From an uncultured Pseudodesulfovibrio sp. (lineage in GTDB: Bacteria > Desulfobacterota > Desulfovibrionia > Desulfovibrionales > Desulfovibrionaceae), in contig NZ_OY761823.1 in NCBI RefSeq assembly GCF_963664965.1, positions 2,173,501-2,237,500 on the forward strand: a stretch of 64,000 nt of DNA, read 5' to 3'. Of the stretch, positions 25,058-33,009 are shown piece by piece (position 1 is the first letter of the stretch; each line of letters opens with the position of its first letter). Position numbers and translations under genes: made by a program. A model generated the notes under the pieces. The model saw nothing but the letters and a program-made list of their open reading frames with translations, was not told the DNA's origin and made no database searches.

Positions 25058-26035
25058 ATGCAACTCCTTAAAAATAAGTATATAATTATTACAGCCGTTG
25101 CTGCTATTTTGGCGTGTGCTTATCTGGCGTCAAGCAGCTACGTTAATGGCTATGCTACGGATCGGATAGAGTCCTTTTTGATAAAGAATAATCTTGATAA
25201 CGTTGTTAAATATGAGTCTATCTCTGCATCGCTTTTGGGAAGGGCTTGTATAAATAATGTAGTTATTTCTGATAACGTTGCAGATGTTGAAATAGGTAGT
25301 ATTTGTGTAGATGATATTGATGAAAAAAATGAAAACATTACCGGGTTGTCAATTTTTGCAAACGGTCTAAATGTTCCTTTGGCGCGTATTGCAAGAAAGA
25401 ATCTTTACTGGGTCAAAAATGCAAGCAATCCTGTCTTTAGAGTGTTAGCTGTTGGAGCTACTGATTTTGCATGCAATTTGGTTGTTAACTATGACTATGA
25501 TCCTAGTCGACAAGTCGCAAGCATGTCTGTTTCAAACTTTATCCCCGAACTTGGATCGGTTAATATTCAGTATAGGTTTGATCATGTAAGACAGTCTTTG
25601 CCTGACCTTTTTGCAAAAGGAAGCGAAACTTTTTCAAATGGTGCCAAGATTAACCTTTTTGCTGGATTAGGCTTTTTGCAAAACGCGTCATCTCTCTCTG
25701 AGATGCGTTTAGCTGATTATAAAGTTATCATAAACAATGAACCTTATGTTGAAAGGCTCAATCAGATAGAGACAGCGAGTACCCCCAAAGATAAGTCGAC
25801 TTGGAATGACTTGCTTCCCTCCCTTTCTAAAGAGAGGTTGATTAAGAATGGTATGATGCCTTCGGAGGCCTCTGAGTTTGTCTCTGTATATAATAAATGG
25901 AAAGCGCATGGAGGAGAGGTTGAGTTTCGTAGTGACTTGAAGCGTCCTCTTCCTGTGTTAGAATTTGTGACATCGCGCATCGGAGGAGGAATTGAGAGCT
26001 TCTTTGGTGTGACTCATTGTCAGGTGTCAATGTAA
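25058..26035 (+). CDS. Membrane-anchored periplasmic protein of unknown function
   Basis: 325 aa with one N-terminal membrane helix (YIIITAVAAILACAYLASS, residues 8-26) that remains as an anchor, and a periplasmic domain. The sequence after the anchor (ESISASLLGRACINNVVISDN) resembles the beta-rich start of AsmA/YdgA-like proteins, though no firm match is claimed. Start codon is contiguous with the stop of the coiled-coil gene, so the two are coupled. Last gene of the operon; terminator at 26061-26098. Confidence 0.75.
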   Translation: MQLLKNKYIIITAVAAILACAYLASSSYVNGYATDRIESFLIKNNLDNVVKYESISASLLGRACINNVVISDNVADVEIGSICVDDIDEKNENITGLSIFANGLNVPLARIARKNLYWVKNASNPVFRVLAVGATDFACNLVVNYDYDPSRQVASMSVSNFIPELGSVNIQYRFDHVRQSLPDLFAKGSETFSNGAKINLFAGLGFLQNASSLSEMRLADYKVIINNEPYVERLNQIETASTPKDKSTWNDLLPSLSKERLIKNGMMPSEASEFVSVYNKWKAHGGEVEFRSDLKRPLPVLEFVTSRIGGGIESFFGVTHCQVSM

Positions 26036-26060
26036 CTCTGACTTTGTCTTTTGGTGATTT

Positions 26061-26098
26061 AAAAGCCTGTTTTCGATTCTGTCGGGAGCAGGCTTTTT
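26061..26098. terminator. Terminator between convergent operons
   Basis: 9-bp stem AAAAGCCTG (26061-26069) with CAGGCTTTT (26089-26097), loop of 19 nt, T-run on the plus side. Serves the envelope operon and, by its A-rich left arm, probably also the minus-strand TOPRIM gene that ends at 26100. Confidence 0.8.
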
Positions 26099-26099
26099 T

Positions 26100-27824
26100 T
26101 TAGTCTCCAATTTTTCCTAAAAACTTGGACAGTTGGTTTTTCTCCCATGTCTTATGCCTTGAAGGGAAGGGGTTGCGGACGGCTAATTTAATCACTCTGC
26201 GAAGCACTTTCGTGATTGGTCTATTTTCAGGATTGCGGCGTGAGTTTTTAGAGAGCATAAGCTCAACGAGCTCTTCTGTTAGTTTGATTTTGTTTAGACC
26301 GTAGCCGGTTGTTGACTTGTAAAGCTTTGAAAGTGCGTTTGTTGGGTTCTCTAGGATTTTGCATTCAATAATTGCCTTTGTTTTGAATAGGTCCTGATTG
26401 GCAAGACTGTTCATTGCTTTTGCAATTTCTGTTGCGGAGAAATTGTCCAATTCAAAGGAGTCCCGCCAAACCTTTATGTATTCGGCGCGGGTTACATGGC
26501 GTCTGTCTCCATGAATTGATTTTGCCCTTCTCGCATTTTGTTTGAGCTTTGCGGCATAGTTCTCATTGTCTAATATCAAGAAAGTAAAGGTTTGATGCAT
26601 GTGCAAGTAGTCAACAAGCCTAAGAATTGCCCTAAAACGATCCTCCTTAGATCCTGTTGCATTATCAACACCTTTAAGGCAGACGATTTCTATCCCATAT
26701 TTTCCCGGATGCGCTCCAAAGTATGATTCGAAAATTATTTCTATTGCTTTTTCTTCGCTTTGTCCCTCAACGAAGAGTGTCACTTTCGGTTGGGGGTTGA
26801 GAGCGTACCTGTTAACCACGAACTCTAAGTATTTACGAGTGTCATTTCGAATATGTAATTCTGGGAAGTGGTTTATTACAGTACGATGAATTTCATTTGG
26901 ATGAGGAAGGTCTTCGCCATATAAGTCAGCGTAAAGTTTTTGGAGCATTATGCATCCGCTACGTAGGGATTCAGCTCTTAAGGCAAGGCCCTTTAGCTTT
27001 TGCCGCTCGTTGTAAGAGACAAACTGAGTGAGTTGGTACCAGTTGTCTAATGGGTCACAATGAGCTTGCGACGATGATAGCGTCTCATAAGCATGCTTTA
27101 GTTTTTCGGGAGTCAGCGAAAATAAAGCCTCTGCTTTGTGAGGATCCCATGACTTAGCTAGTTCATACCAATTCCAGTCAAGCTCGACTGTAGAAACAAA
27201 GTTGCTGGTATTTAGGACAGGTCCTTCGGGGACTGACATTGTTCTTTGATTTGATTTTGAGTGTGGCCCATATCTGTCTGAAATGTACTGGCATAGAAGG
27301 CCAATGCCTTCTCTGTGCTGGCTAGTGCGCATTGAATCTGCAACTTGTGTTGCATAGTCAATCCAACTTTCTGTGTTGATTTTTGGCATATCGCCATTGT
27401 GCTGAAGTGGCTCAAGATAACTGTCCAATTGAACTGTCAGATTCATCGAAGTAAGGGTGATGTTCAGTTCGTCTAATTGGAATATAGAGTAATAAGCCTG
27501 CGAGTGATCATCCTTTAGACTTGGGACAGGATATTCTCCTCTATTGCTCATCGTGTCGATTAATGCTCCATTTTCAAAGTAGGCGTTGTCATCTGGCAGA
27601 GGGATTGGAATGGGGTGGGTCAGGTTCGCGTTGTTTACTCTAAAGAATGGGGCAAAAAGGCCAAGTTTTTCAAGGGTGATCAGCCTTTTCCGGTCTATGT
27701 TAAAATCTCTCTTCTTACAATATGTTACAAATTCGTCGGCTGTGAGAAGGCGAAACACGATTGTTCCACCGTGAGATAGTAACGATTGTGCAATGCCTTG
27801 GGGGATGGAGAGGGTAGGAGTCAT
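26100..27824 (-). CDS. TOPRIM-like (OLD-type) putative nuclease, defence candidate
   Basis: 574 aa. Residues about 347-460 look like a TOPRIM fold: KVTLFVEGQSEEKAIEII gives the first glutamate (E353), FTFLILDNENYAAKL the acidic second motif (D419), and WRDSFELDNFSATEIAKAM a conserved tail. The usual DxD is DNEN here, so catalysis is uncertain. The first 340 residues show no ATPase motif, unlike OLD or GajA. Start ATG 27824 is 10 bp after the upstream nuclease gene; a longer frame would overlap that gene. Same operon as the 1224-aa protein. I know no described system with this pair. Confidence 0.75.
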   Translation of the reverse strand: MTPTLSIPQGIAQSLLSHGGTIVFRLLTADEFVTYCKKRDFNIDRKRLITLEKLGLFAPFFRVNNANLTHPIPIPLPDDNAYFENGALIDTMSNRGEYPVPSLKDDHSQAYYSIFQLDELNITLTSMNLTVQLDSYLEPLQHNGDMPKINTESWIDYATQVADSMRTSQHREGIGLLCQYISDRYGPHSKSNQRTMSVPEGPVLNTSNFVSTVELDWNWYELAKSWDPHKAEALFSLTPEKLKHAYETLSSSQAHCDPLDNWYQLTQFVSYNERQKLKGLALRAESLRSGCIMLQKLYADLYGEDLPHPNEIHRTVINHFPELHIRNDTRKYLEFVVNRYALNPQPKVTLFVEGQSEEKAIEIIFESYFGAHPGKYGIEIVCLKGVDNATGSKEDRFRAILRLVDYLHMHQTFTFLILDNENYAAKLKQNARRAKSIHGDRRHVTRAEYIKVWRDSFELDNFSATEIAKAMNSLANQDLFKTKAIIECKILENPTNALSKLYKSTTGYGLNKIKLTEELVELMLSKNSRRNPENRPITKVLRRVIKLAVRNPFPSRHKTWEKNQLSKFLGKIGD

Positions 27825-27834
27825 TTGCTTTTCT

Positions 27835-30800
27835 CTACGGCTTATGTCTTTGTTTAATACGATTGAAACTGACAAACATGCTTGGATCATGGTTGATCGA
27901 GCTAATGAACTGCATCGGGACGACTGTGTTTGTAACGACTAATGGGATTATCTCCATGTCCTTAGGTTCGACACCAACCATCTTGGCAAGTTTGTCCCTA
28001 TTCGTATTCAGCCATTCAAAGCGTTCAATGTGCTTGCCAAGGAGGTCTTTGTCTTCGCCCTCAGCTACACCTTTAAACTTGTTTAGCTGCTCAGATATTT
28101 CACTAAGCGTCTTGGCTTGCTGAAGCCTCTTGCACTCAATGATGAAGACTTCGTTAGAGCTACCATCCCATGCGATCACATCCACATCACTTTTGTGAAA
28201 TTCTCCATCCCCTTTTCTTGCCCCTAATTCAGTCATTAAGAGGCCCTGCATGGTTTTGAAGCCAATACCTTTGTAGGCTTCCTCAACTTCTTTCTCAAAC
28301 TTCATCCCCAAATCGTGAGCGATATGTCCAATCCAAGTTTTCATTAAGGGAGTGTCGAAGTAAGAAGTGTCGAAAGAGCCGTATGAGGCGAAGTAGAATA
28401 TGTACTTCAAGCTTTCATCTAAATTGCCCGGTGAGATTATGAACTCACCATCTTTAGATTGGAGAATTGGACGGGAGATGAAAGACCACCGCCTCTTGAA
28501 CTTCCAAGGCCACCAATCAGCGCCCTTAAATCCTAAAACGTCCTGATCCCAAGATGGTCTTTGGGGTAGAGTCAACTTGTCCAAGAATTTGTCTATGCTT
28601 GCCTGAGGGCATTTTGAGGGAGAGAGTATGCTATGAACCTCCTCCTTGCTCAGTATAAGTATGGGCTGCTCATTCTCTAACGCATATTTGTAAATGAGGT
28701 TGGCAAGCTCAAAGCCTTTGAAAACATCAACCCCGTATTCACTGATAATTCCATCAATGAATTTCTTATCAAAAAGATCGTCCGTATTACCTGTAGATTC
28801 AGCTATCTCAAATATGCGGTTGTAGTCCTCATCGGAATCGGCGAACTGAACGTCAAAGAAGTCTGTAATGTAAGGTGTGACTACATTGTCAAAGAAAGAC
28901 CTGTCGAGGTCGAGCCAACCATTTGCCAGAGGGATGATCCAGCTTTCTGCATACCCATTTCTTACAGCATCACTATGGGCAGCTAGAAGATATAAAGTCG
29001 AAATCAGAGCCGTAAGATCGGTGTACTCGGCGGTTCCAAAGGGCTTCTCGCCTTCATCCGGTGAACTGCAATAAGCCATTTCAAGAAGGATTCGCGTAGC
29101 TAGTGAAGTCTCATCAAGCTTACTTTGTTCCTTGGTGAGAACGTCTTTAACTTCGGCGTAGTCATGTAAAGATTTGAGAGCAGGAACGGTTCGTTTCCAT
29201 ACTGCTTTATCATGAGCTATGGCTTCTATATTTGTAAGGCAAAATTCAATGATATCCATACGTGAGTGCTCACCAAGAATATCGTTAATCAAGCTCCACA
29301 GATGATCAACTTTCTGAGTAAGGAACTGGTTCGCATGAGCTTTCTTAGTAATTTTCCCTTTTGCGAAATCGTCAGGAGTACACACCCTCGCATTTGCCCA
29401 AGCTATGTCCCATTGGTGGTTAGTGATAGGTTTGGTCGGAATGTGCTGTGAGGCAATCAGGTCTCTATAGTTGTTAGCAGGGAATACGTGGATGAAACGG
29501 CTGTAGGGGCTGGGAAAGGCTCTCTCAATGATTGAGTCTATAGTCTCAGTGTCCAAATGTTCTTTGAAGGCTACTCCTAATATCTTGTGTAAAAGAGTTC
29601 TCTCTGCGGTGTTGGTTTGGGAGTGGGATTCTTTGACGAAGATATCATCAAAATAGATGTAGGTTATTTCAGCTATTGCTTTGACAACCTCATCAAGTCC
29701 ACACTCAGGCAGCGTATCAATATTGATTCCATCCCAACCGTCGAACACAGGGAACTTAAGGACTAGGCTCAAATCAATAGGCTCACGTAAGTGAGGATCA
29801 ACATAGGGCAGAAGGATCATGAGCCAGTTACAAACCATCTCCCATAGTCTGTAGGCGAAATCGAATTGTATGCTGTCTCCTTCAAAAGGTGCGACTTCTA
29901 CCCATACCTGAGCCTTTGAGCTTGAGGTGAGTGATAGGATGATCTTTCGTTTGACTAAATCATAGCTCACACTATTTTGAGCAACATTGCTTTGTGAGAA
30001 GTAGGGATTCTGTTGGTGGTTTTTTAATCTCAAATATTCATGAAAGCGGGAGTTGTAGTAGCACCTGTGCCGTATCTTGGTTTTCAATTCCTTCCTGAAA
30101 GGCAGTAAGTAATCTGCCTGAATCGAGATCATCGAATGCTGCATTTTGTTGTACTGGCCTAGGGGGGCATACAGGCTATATTCGTGCTCTTTCCAGAACG
30201 CATAGAGTAAAGCGTCAGTGTCAAAGTAGGAGAAGGTTACATTTCGTTCATGAAGCTCCTCCCTTTGTCGTGCAATTCCGAACAGGCTTGGAAGGAAGTC
30301 AATAACGTCATGCATCAAAAGCTCTAAGTCGCCTACATTCACATGTAGGATATCCCAACAATCAGGCTTCTCGTCCCACCCAAAAACTATTGACTCTCCA
30401 AGTCCACCAAAGAAGATTATTGAAATCCCTTGCTTGAAGTCGGGGAAGCTACTCGTAAACTTCGCACACTGGTCAATGTAGGCAGTGAACTTCTTACCAA
30501 TCTCCTTACCGTCAAGTCCCTCGTTGTAGTTTATAGAGGTAAAGACTTCATCGCTTGGGAAGTACTGTATGAAGTGGTAATACTCTCCTTCAGGGGTCGC
30601 ATAAAAGCGATCTTGGATGTTGCCCAAAAGACCTAACTCTTTCTTCACAAAATCCAACTCGATTACATGCTCATTCAGACCGGAGACAAGGCTAGTGATA
30701 GAGTTGAATTGAACGTTTTTGAGATGGTGTGTGAAGACATGCAGTTCCCCTTCATCGGCGAACAACTTGACAACATATCTTCTGATTGAATGGAAAAGTA

Positions 30801-31509
30801 CGGTTGGAAGAAATAAAACGAGTTTCCCTTTATTGGAGATAATGGGTTTTTCATCAATGACAGATTCCATGAATTCGCTGTTATAAATGTCTGAAAGTTC
30901 TTCTTTGGTAACGATGAAGGGACTCAACTCTTCAACGGTAATGCCCAACTGAGTTAAATCCTTATTCGAGAAGACAATATATTTAGACCACTTCAGTATC
31001 TCCTGTGGAGTCGTGACGATATTTCTTTTACAGTTGAATTCACCTGTCTCATACAAGTCCAAGTCTGCTCGCCGGATAGACGCATCAAGAAGGGTCAACA
31101 GGGCATAAATGCTCTTTTTAGCACTCTCATATTTGGGAGGAGTGATCCTGAAAATATCTATGATGTTTTGGACGTAATAAGTAGCCGAGGTTAGTAGGCC
31201 GCTTAAGAAATAGCGATTGCCCTCCTCAGTTATGAGGTTGTCCACAAACACATCTTCCTGTGGGTCTTCCTGTCCCTTCCAAATGAAGTCCAGGCGGTTG
31301 TTCAGGAGGTCGGTAAGATCAGCTATTTTGTATGGGCGTTTCCCTTTTGCGGCGTATGCGGAGATATAAGCCAGTAGCTCTAGGCGGTAGTTGTTGTCCG
31401 TAAACTTTGGGTTTAACAGCATTCCCCCTATCGCTGTCGCAATGCTTTCAAATGAATACTTGCCGAGCCTCTGCGATACTTCCGTGGTGTTGTCTAATTC
31501 GCGATTCAT
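27835..31509 (-). CDS. Large protein with C-terminal PD-(D/E)XK nuclease domain, defence candidate
   Basis: 1224 aa. The C-terminal part (about 1060-1190) carries a PD-(D/E)XK signature: a helix with KFEKEVEEAYKGIGF, then SDVDVIAW with D1110, then VFIIECKR with E1125 and K1127, as in Mrr-like restriction endonucleases. The first 1000 residues are not recognised; I find no Walker A, helicase or methylase motif, so it is neither a standard restriction enzyme nor a helicase-nuclease. ATG 31509. It is followed after 10 bp by the TOPRIM gene. No modification methylase is nearby, so self-protection would have to work another way. Confidence 0.78.
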   Translation of the reverse strand: MNRELDNTTEVSQRLGKYSFESIATAIGGMLLNPKFTDNNYRLELLAYISAYAAKGKRPYKIADLTDLLNNRLDFIWKGQEDPQEDVFVDNLITEEGNRYFLSGLLTSATYYVQNIIDIFRITPPKYESAKKSIYALLTLLDASIRRADLDLYETGEFNCKRNIVTTPQEILKWSKYIVFSNKDLTQLGITVEELSPFIVTKEELSDIYNSEFMESVIDEKPIISNKGKLVLFLPTVLFHSIRRYVVKLFADEGELHVFTHHLKNVQFNSITSLVSGLNEHVIELDFVKKELGLLGNIQDRFYATPEGEYYHFIQYFPSDEVFTSINYNEGLDGKEIGKKFTAYIDQCAKFTSSFPDFKQGISIIFFGGLGESIVFGWDEKPDCWDILHVNVGDLELLMHDVIDFLPSLFGIARQREELHERNVTFSYFDTDALLYAFWKEHEYSLYAPLGQYNKMQHSMISIQADYLLPFRKELKTKIRHRCYYNSRFHEYLRLKNHQQNPYFSQSNVAQNSVSYDLVKRKIILSLTSSSKAQVWVEVAPFEGDSIQFDFAYRLWEMVCNWLMILLPYVDPHLREPIDLSLVLKFPVFDGWDGINIDTLPECGLDEVVKAIAEITYIYFDDIFVKESHSQTNTAERTLLHKILGVAFKEHLDTETIDSIIERAFPSPYSRFIHVFPANNYRDLIASQHIPTKPITNHQWDIAWANARVCTPDDFAKGKITKKAHANQFLTQKVDHLWSLINDILGEHSRMDIIEFCLTNIEAIAHDKAVWKRTVPALKSLHDYAEVKDVLTKEQSKLDETSLATRILLEMAYCSSPDEGEKPFGTAEYTDLTALISTLYLLAAHSDAVRNGYAESWIIPLANGWLDLDRSFFDNVVTPYITDFFDVQFADSDEDYNRIFEIAESTGNTDDLFDKKFIDGIISEYGVDVFKGFELANLIYKYALENEQPILILSKEEVHSILSPSKCPQASIDKFLDKLTLPQRPSWDQDVLGFKGADWWPWKFKRRWSFISRPILQSKDGEFIISPGNLDESLKYIFYFASYGSFDTSYFDTPLMKTWIGHIAHDLGMKFEKEVEEAYKGIGFKTMQGLLMTELGARKGDGEFHKSDVDVIAWDGSSNEVFIIECKRLQQAKTLSEISEQLNKFKGVAEGEDKDLLGKHIERFEWLNTNRDKLAKMVGVEPKDMEIIPLVVTNTVVPMQFISSINHDPSMFVSFNRIKQRHKP

Positions 31510-31713
31510 GCTGCCTGCACTGGATTCTAGTGGGGTGTGATAAGGAGCTTCGGTTGGCGTGTTTGGGAATTCTCTACTAGGAGTTCCGTTTGGTCACAGT
31601 TGTTGTCACGCAATTGTTTTTGGACGTATGCTTCGTGGTGTAAGTGATCTGCACTCGTAGCCGTAGAAAGCAAAAGTGGTAGAATTAAAAATGATGATCT
31701 TTCATATGGTCTT
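31510..31713. other. Gap between the HEPN and nuclease genes
   Basis: 204 bp with no clear coding frame and no strong hairpin. It probably holds a promoter for the nuclease/TOPRIM pair, but I cannot point to convincing -35 and -10 boxes. Confidence 0.35.
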
Positions 31714-32406
31714 TTATTTTAGTCGCTCATTGACAATCGAATACTGTTCAGTGAGTGAGTTAAGAAAGTTGATAGTGTGTTCTTCGATTGTTTTATTAAG
31801 CTCTTCACACAATTCACGAATCCCATTATTGTAGTTCTTGCACAATTCATCATATAGCGCTTTGTATTTTTTATTGTGCGCAGCAATAATTGACAGTGTG
31901 TCAATTTCATTTAGATTTGAATCTATGTCAGATGACTTGTGTACAATAGCATTCCTTTTTTGTTGAATCTGGTTTGTGAATTTTACAAGATGCTTAAAAT
32001 TTTTTTTGGTTTCATAGTATTTAATTTTTGAGAGCAGTGATTTTCTTGTTACGTTTCTTGGCTTAATCCCAACTTGAAAAACATGATTGGCAAGTTGTGC
32101 ACACTTGTCGATGTGTGAAGATACTTTTATGAGATAATGCTCCATGAATATTCTCATGTGGAGTGGTATTTCTATGTTGTTTTCTTCGAGCAATTTATTA
32201 CTACACAGATCAAAATATTTAGGCAGAGTGGTGAGTTGAAGATAGGTCTTGTCTACTTCAAGTAGCCATTTGGCTGAGCCGTGTTGATAAGAGATATGCT
32301 TCGGTGGATCGTCGTAGCTGACAGAGTTTCTTAACTCTTCTGCGCTGTTTGGGATGATTGCAGTCAAATCTTCTACAATTAATTTTGAAAAGTTAGAATC
32401 TAGCAT
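31714..32406 (-). CDS. HEPN-motif protein (putative RNase)
   Basis: 230 aa, all helical in character. Residues 151-156 read RNAIVH, preceded by QQK, which is the R-x4-6-H motif of HEPN ribonucleases; the architecture resembles the Cthe_2314-type HEPN group. HEPN proteins often act as toxins or abortive-infection effectors. It lies upstream of the 1224-aa nuclease gene on the same strand, 204 bp away, so joint control is possible but not certain. No partner MNT antitoxin gene is seen. Very AT-rich codon use. Confidence 0.65.
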   Translation of the reverse strand: MLDSNFSKLIVEDLTAIIPNSAEELRNSVSYDDPPKHISYQHGSAKWLLEVDKTYLQLTTLPKYFDLCSNKLLEENNIEIPLHMRIFMEHYLIKVSSHIDKCAQLANHVFQVGIKPRNVTRKSLLSKIKYYETKKNFKHLVKFTNQIQQKRNAIVHKSSDIDSNLNEIDTLSIIAAHNKKYKALYDELCKNYNNGIRELCEELNKTIEEHTINFLNSLTEQYSIVNERLK

Positions 32407-32628
32407 TTATCTAGTCCTTAAGTTTTAGAGCTAATCTAAACATCCGGGTGATTATATATGCTATTCAATATGGTTTGCAAATGAATTTGCTTTATATTTG
32501 AGGGTATGATTTTTTGCTTACTTGCTGAGTCTAGTATAGCGGATGGCGGGGGGGGCTCGTCTCGGTCGTTGACTTAGGCGGTCATTTTTCGATTAAGTTG
32601 GAGCGTGAGGGAGAATTTGTCAGGATGA

Positions 32629-32649
32629 GTGTTAGCAATAGGTTAGCAA
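32629..32649. repeat. Right arm-site repeat
   Basis: 21 bp identical to 17387-17407 and in the same orientation, with core TTAGCAATAGGTTAGCAA. It lies 43 bp from the right attachment repeat, while the left copy lies 134 bp from its own. The asymmetry is typical of P and P' arms in circular element DNA. Confidence 0.6.
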
Positions 32650-32657
32650 AAACAAAA

Positions 32658-32688
32658 AAGGGTTTATGACGATTTGTCATAAACCCTT
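32658..32688 (-). terminator. Island-supplied terminator for tRNA-Pro
   Basis: 13-bp stem AAGGGTTTATGAC (32658-32670) with GTCATAAACCCTT (32676-32688), followed on the minus strand by a T-rich tract. It lies just after the tRNA 3' end but inside the element, so the island replaces both the tRNA 3' half and its terminator. Confidence 0.85.
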
Positions 32689-32692
32689 GATT

Positions 32693-32746
32693 TGTCTGGT
32701 CGGGATGAGAGGATTTGAACCTCCGGTCTCTGCGTCCCGAACGCAG
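32693..32746. repeat. Right attachment site (attR) within tRNA-Pro
   Basis: 54 bp identical to 17199-17252, covering the tRNA from the 3' side of the anticodon stem region through CCA and 4 bp beyond. Identity stops at 32746 because 32747-32773 is the chromosomal 5' part of the tRNA gene. Confidence 0.93.
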
Positions 32747-32773
32747 CGCTCTACCAGACTGAGCCACATCCCG
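32697..32773 (-). tRNA. proX-tRNA: tRNA-Pro (anticodon CGG)
   Basis: 77 nt including encoded CCA. Acceptor stem CGGGATG/CATCCCG, D arm GCTC...GAGC, anticodon arm CTGCG-TTCGGGA-CGCAG with anticodon CGG, T arm with GGTTCAAAT in a GGAGG/CCTCT stem, discriminator A. The gene is intact because the island restores its 3' half. It reads codon CCG. Confidence 0.95.
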
Positions 32774-33009
32774 ATGTCGTGAGGGGGTAACTAGCGTAGG
32801 CTTTTTGAAAAGGCAAGGTAAAAATGCAACTTTTTTGCAATGAGATGGACAAAGTGGGTATTTCGGCCTATCATATGTAATTGAATGAGAAAATAAGAAT
32901 TCTAATAGTTTTCATGTGCGGATATCGGTAAACGAGGGTGTCGCTGGTTTTGCGGCTGGAGAGAACGGCGATTGCGTTTGACGCAACGGGGATAGATAAG
33001 GAGTCGTGA
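32774..33009. other. Spacer between tRNA-Pro and the chemotaxis operon
   Basis: 236 bp with promoters expected for both the minus-strand tRNA and the plus-strand che operon. No gene and no clear operator were found. Confidence 0.35.

Larger units (their letters stand above)
17199..32746. mobile_element. Integrative genomic island in tRNA-Pro(CGG)
   Basis: A 15.5-kb element between two perfect 54-bp direct repeats. The right copy is part of an intact tRNA-Pro gene and the left copy is the severed 3' half. A tyrosine integrase gene lies 0.7 kb inside the left end, an excisionase-like gene follows, and a 21-bp repeat sits inside each end. Cargo is more AT-rich than the flanks: a small membrane protein, a NYN protein, a second recombinase, a secreted/lipoprotein operon, and a nuclease/TOPRIM/HEPN set. 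No conjugation, replication or phage morphogenesis genes are recognised, so it would need a helper for transfer. Confidence 0.92.

Noticed and set aside
26100-27824. Gabija or OLD system
   Set aside because: The protein has a TOPRIM-like region, but no ABC-type ATPase motifs, and the partner is not a UvrD helicase as in GajB.
27835-31509. Type I or IIG restriction enzyme
   Set aside because: A nuclease motif is present, but no methylase motifs (DPPY/NPPF), no Walker A and no specificity subunit nearby.
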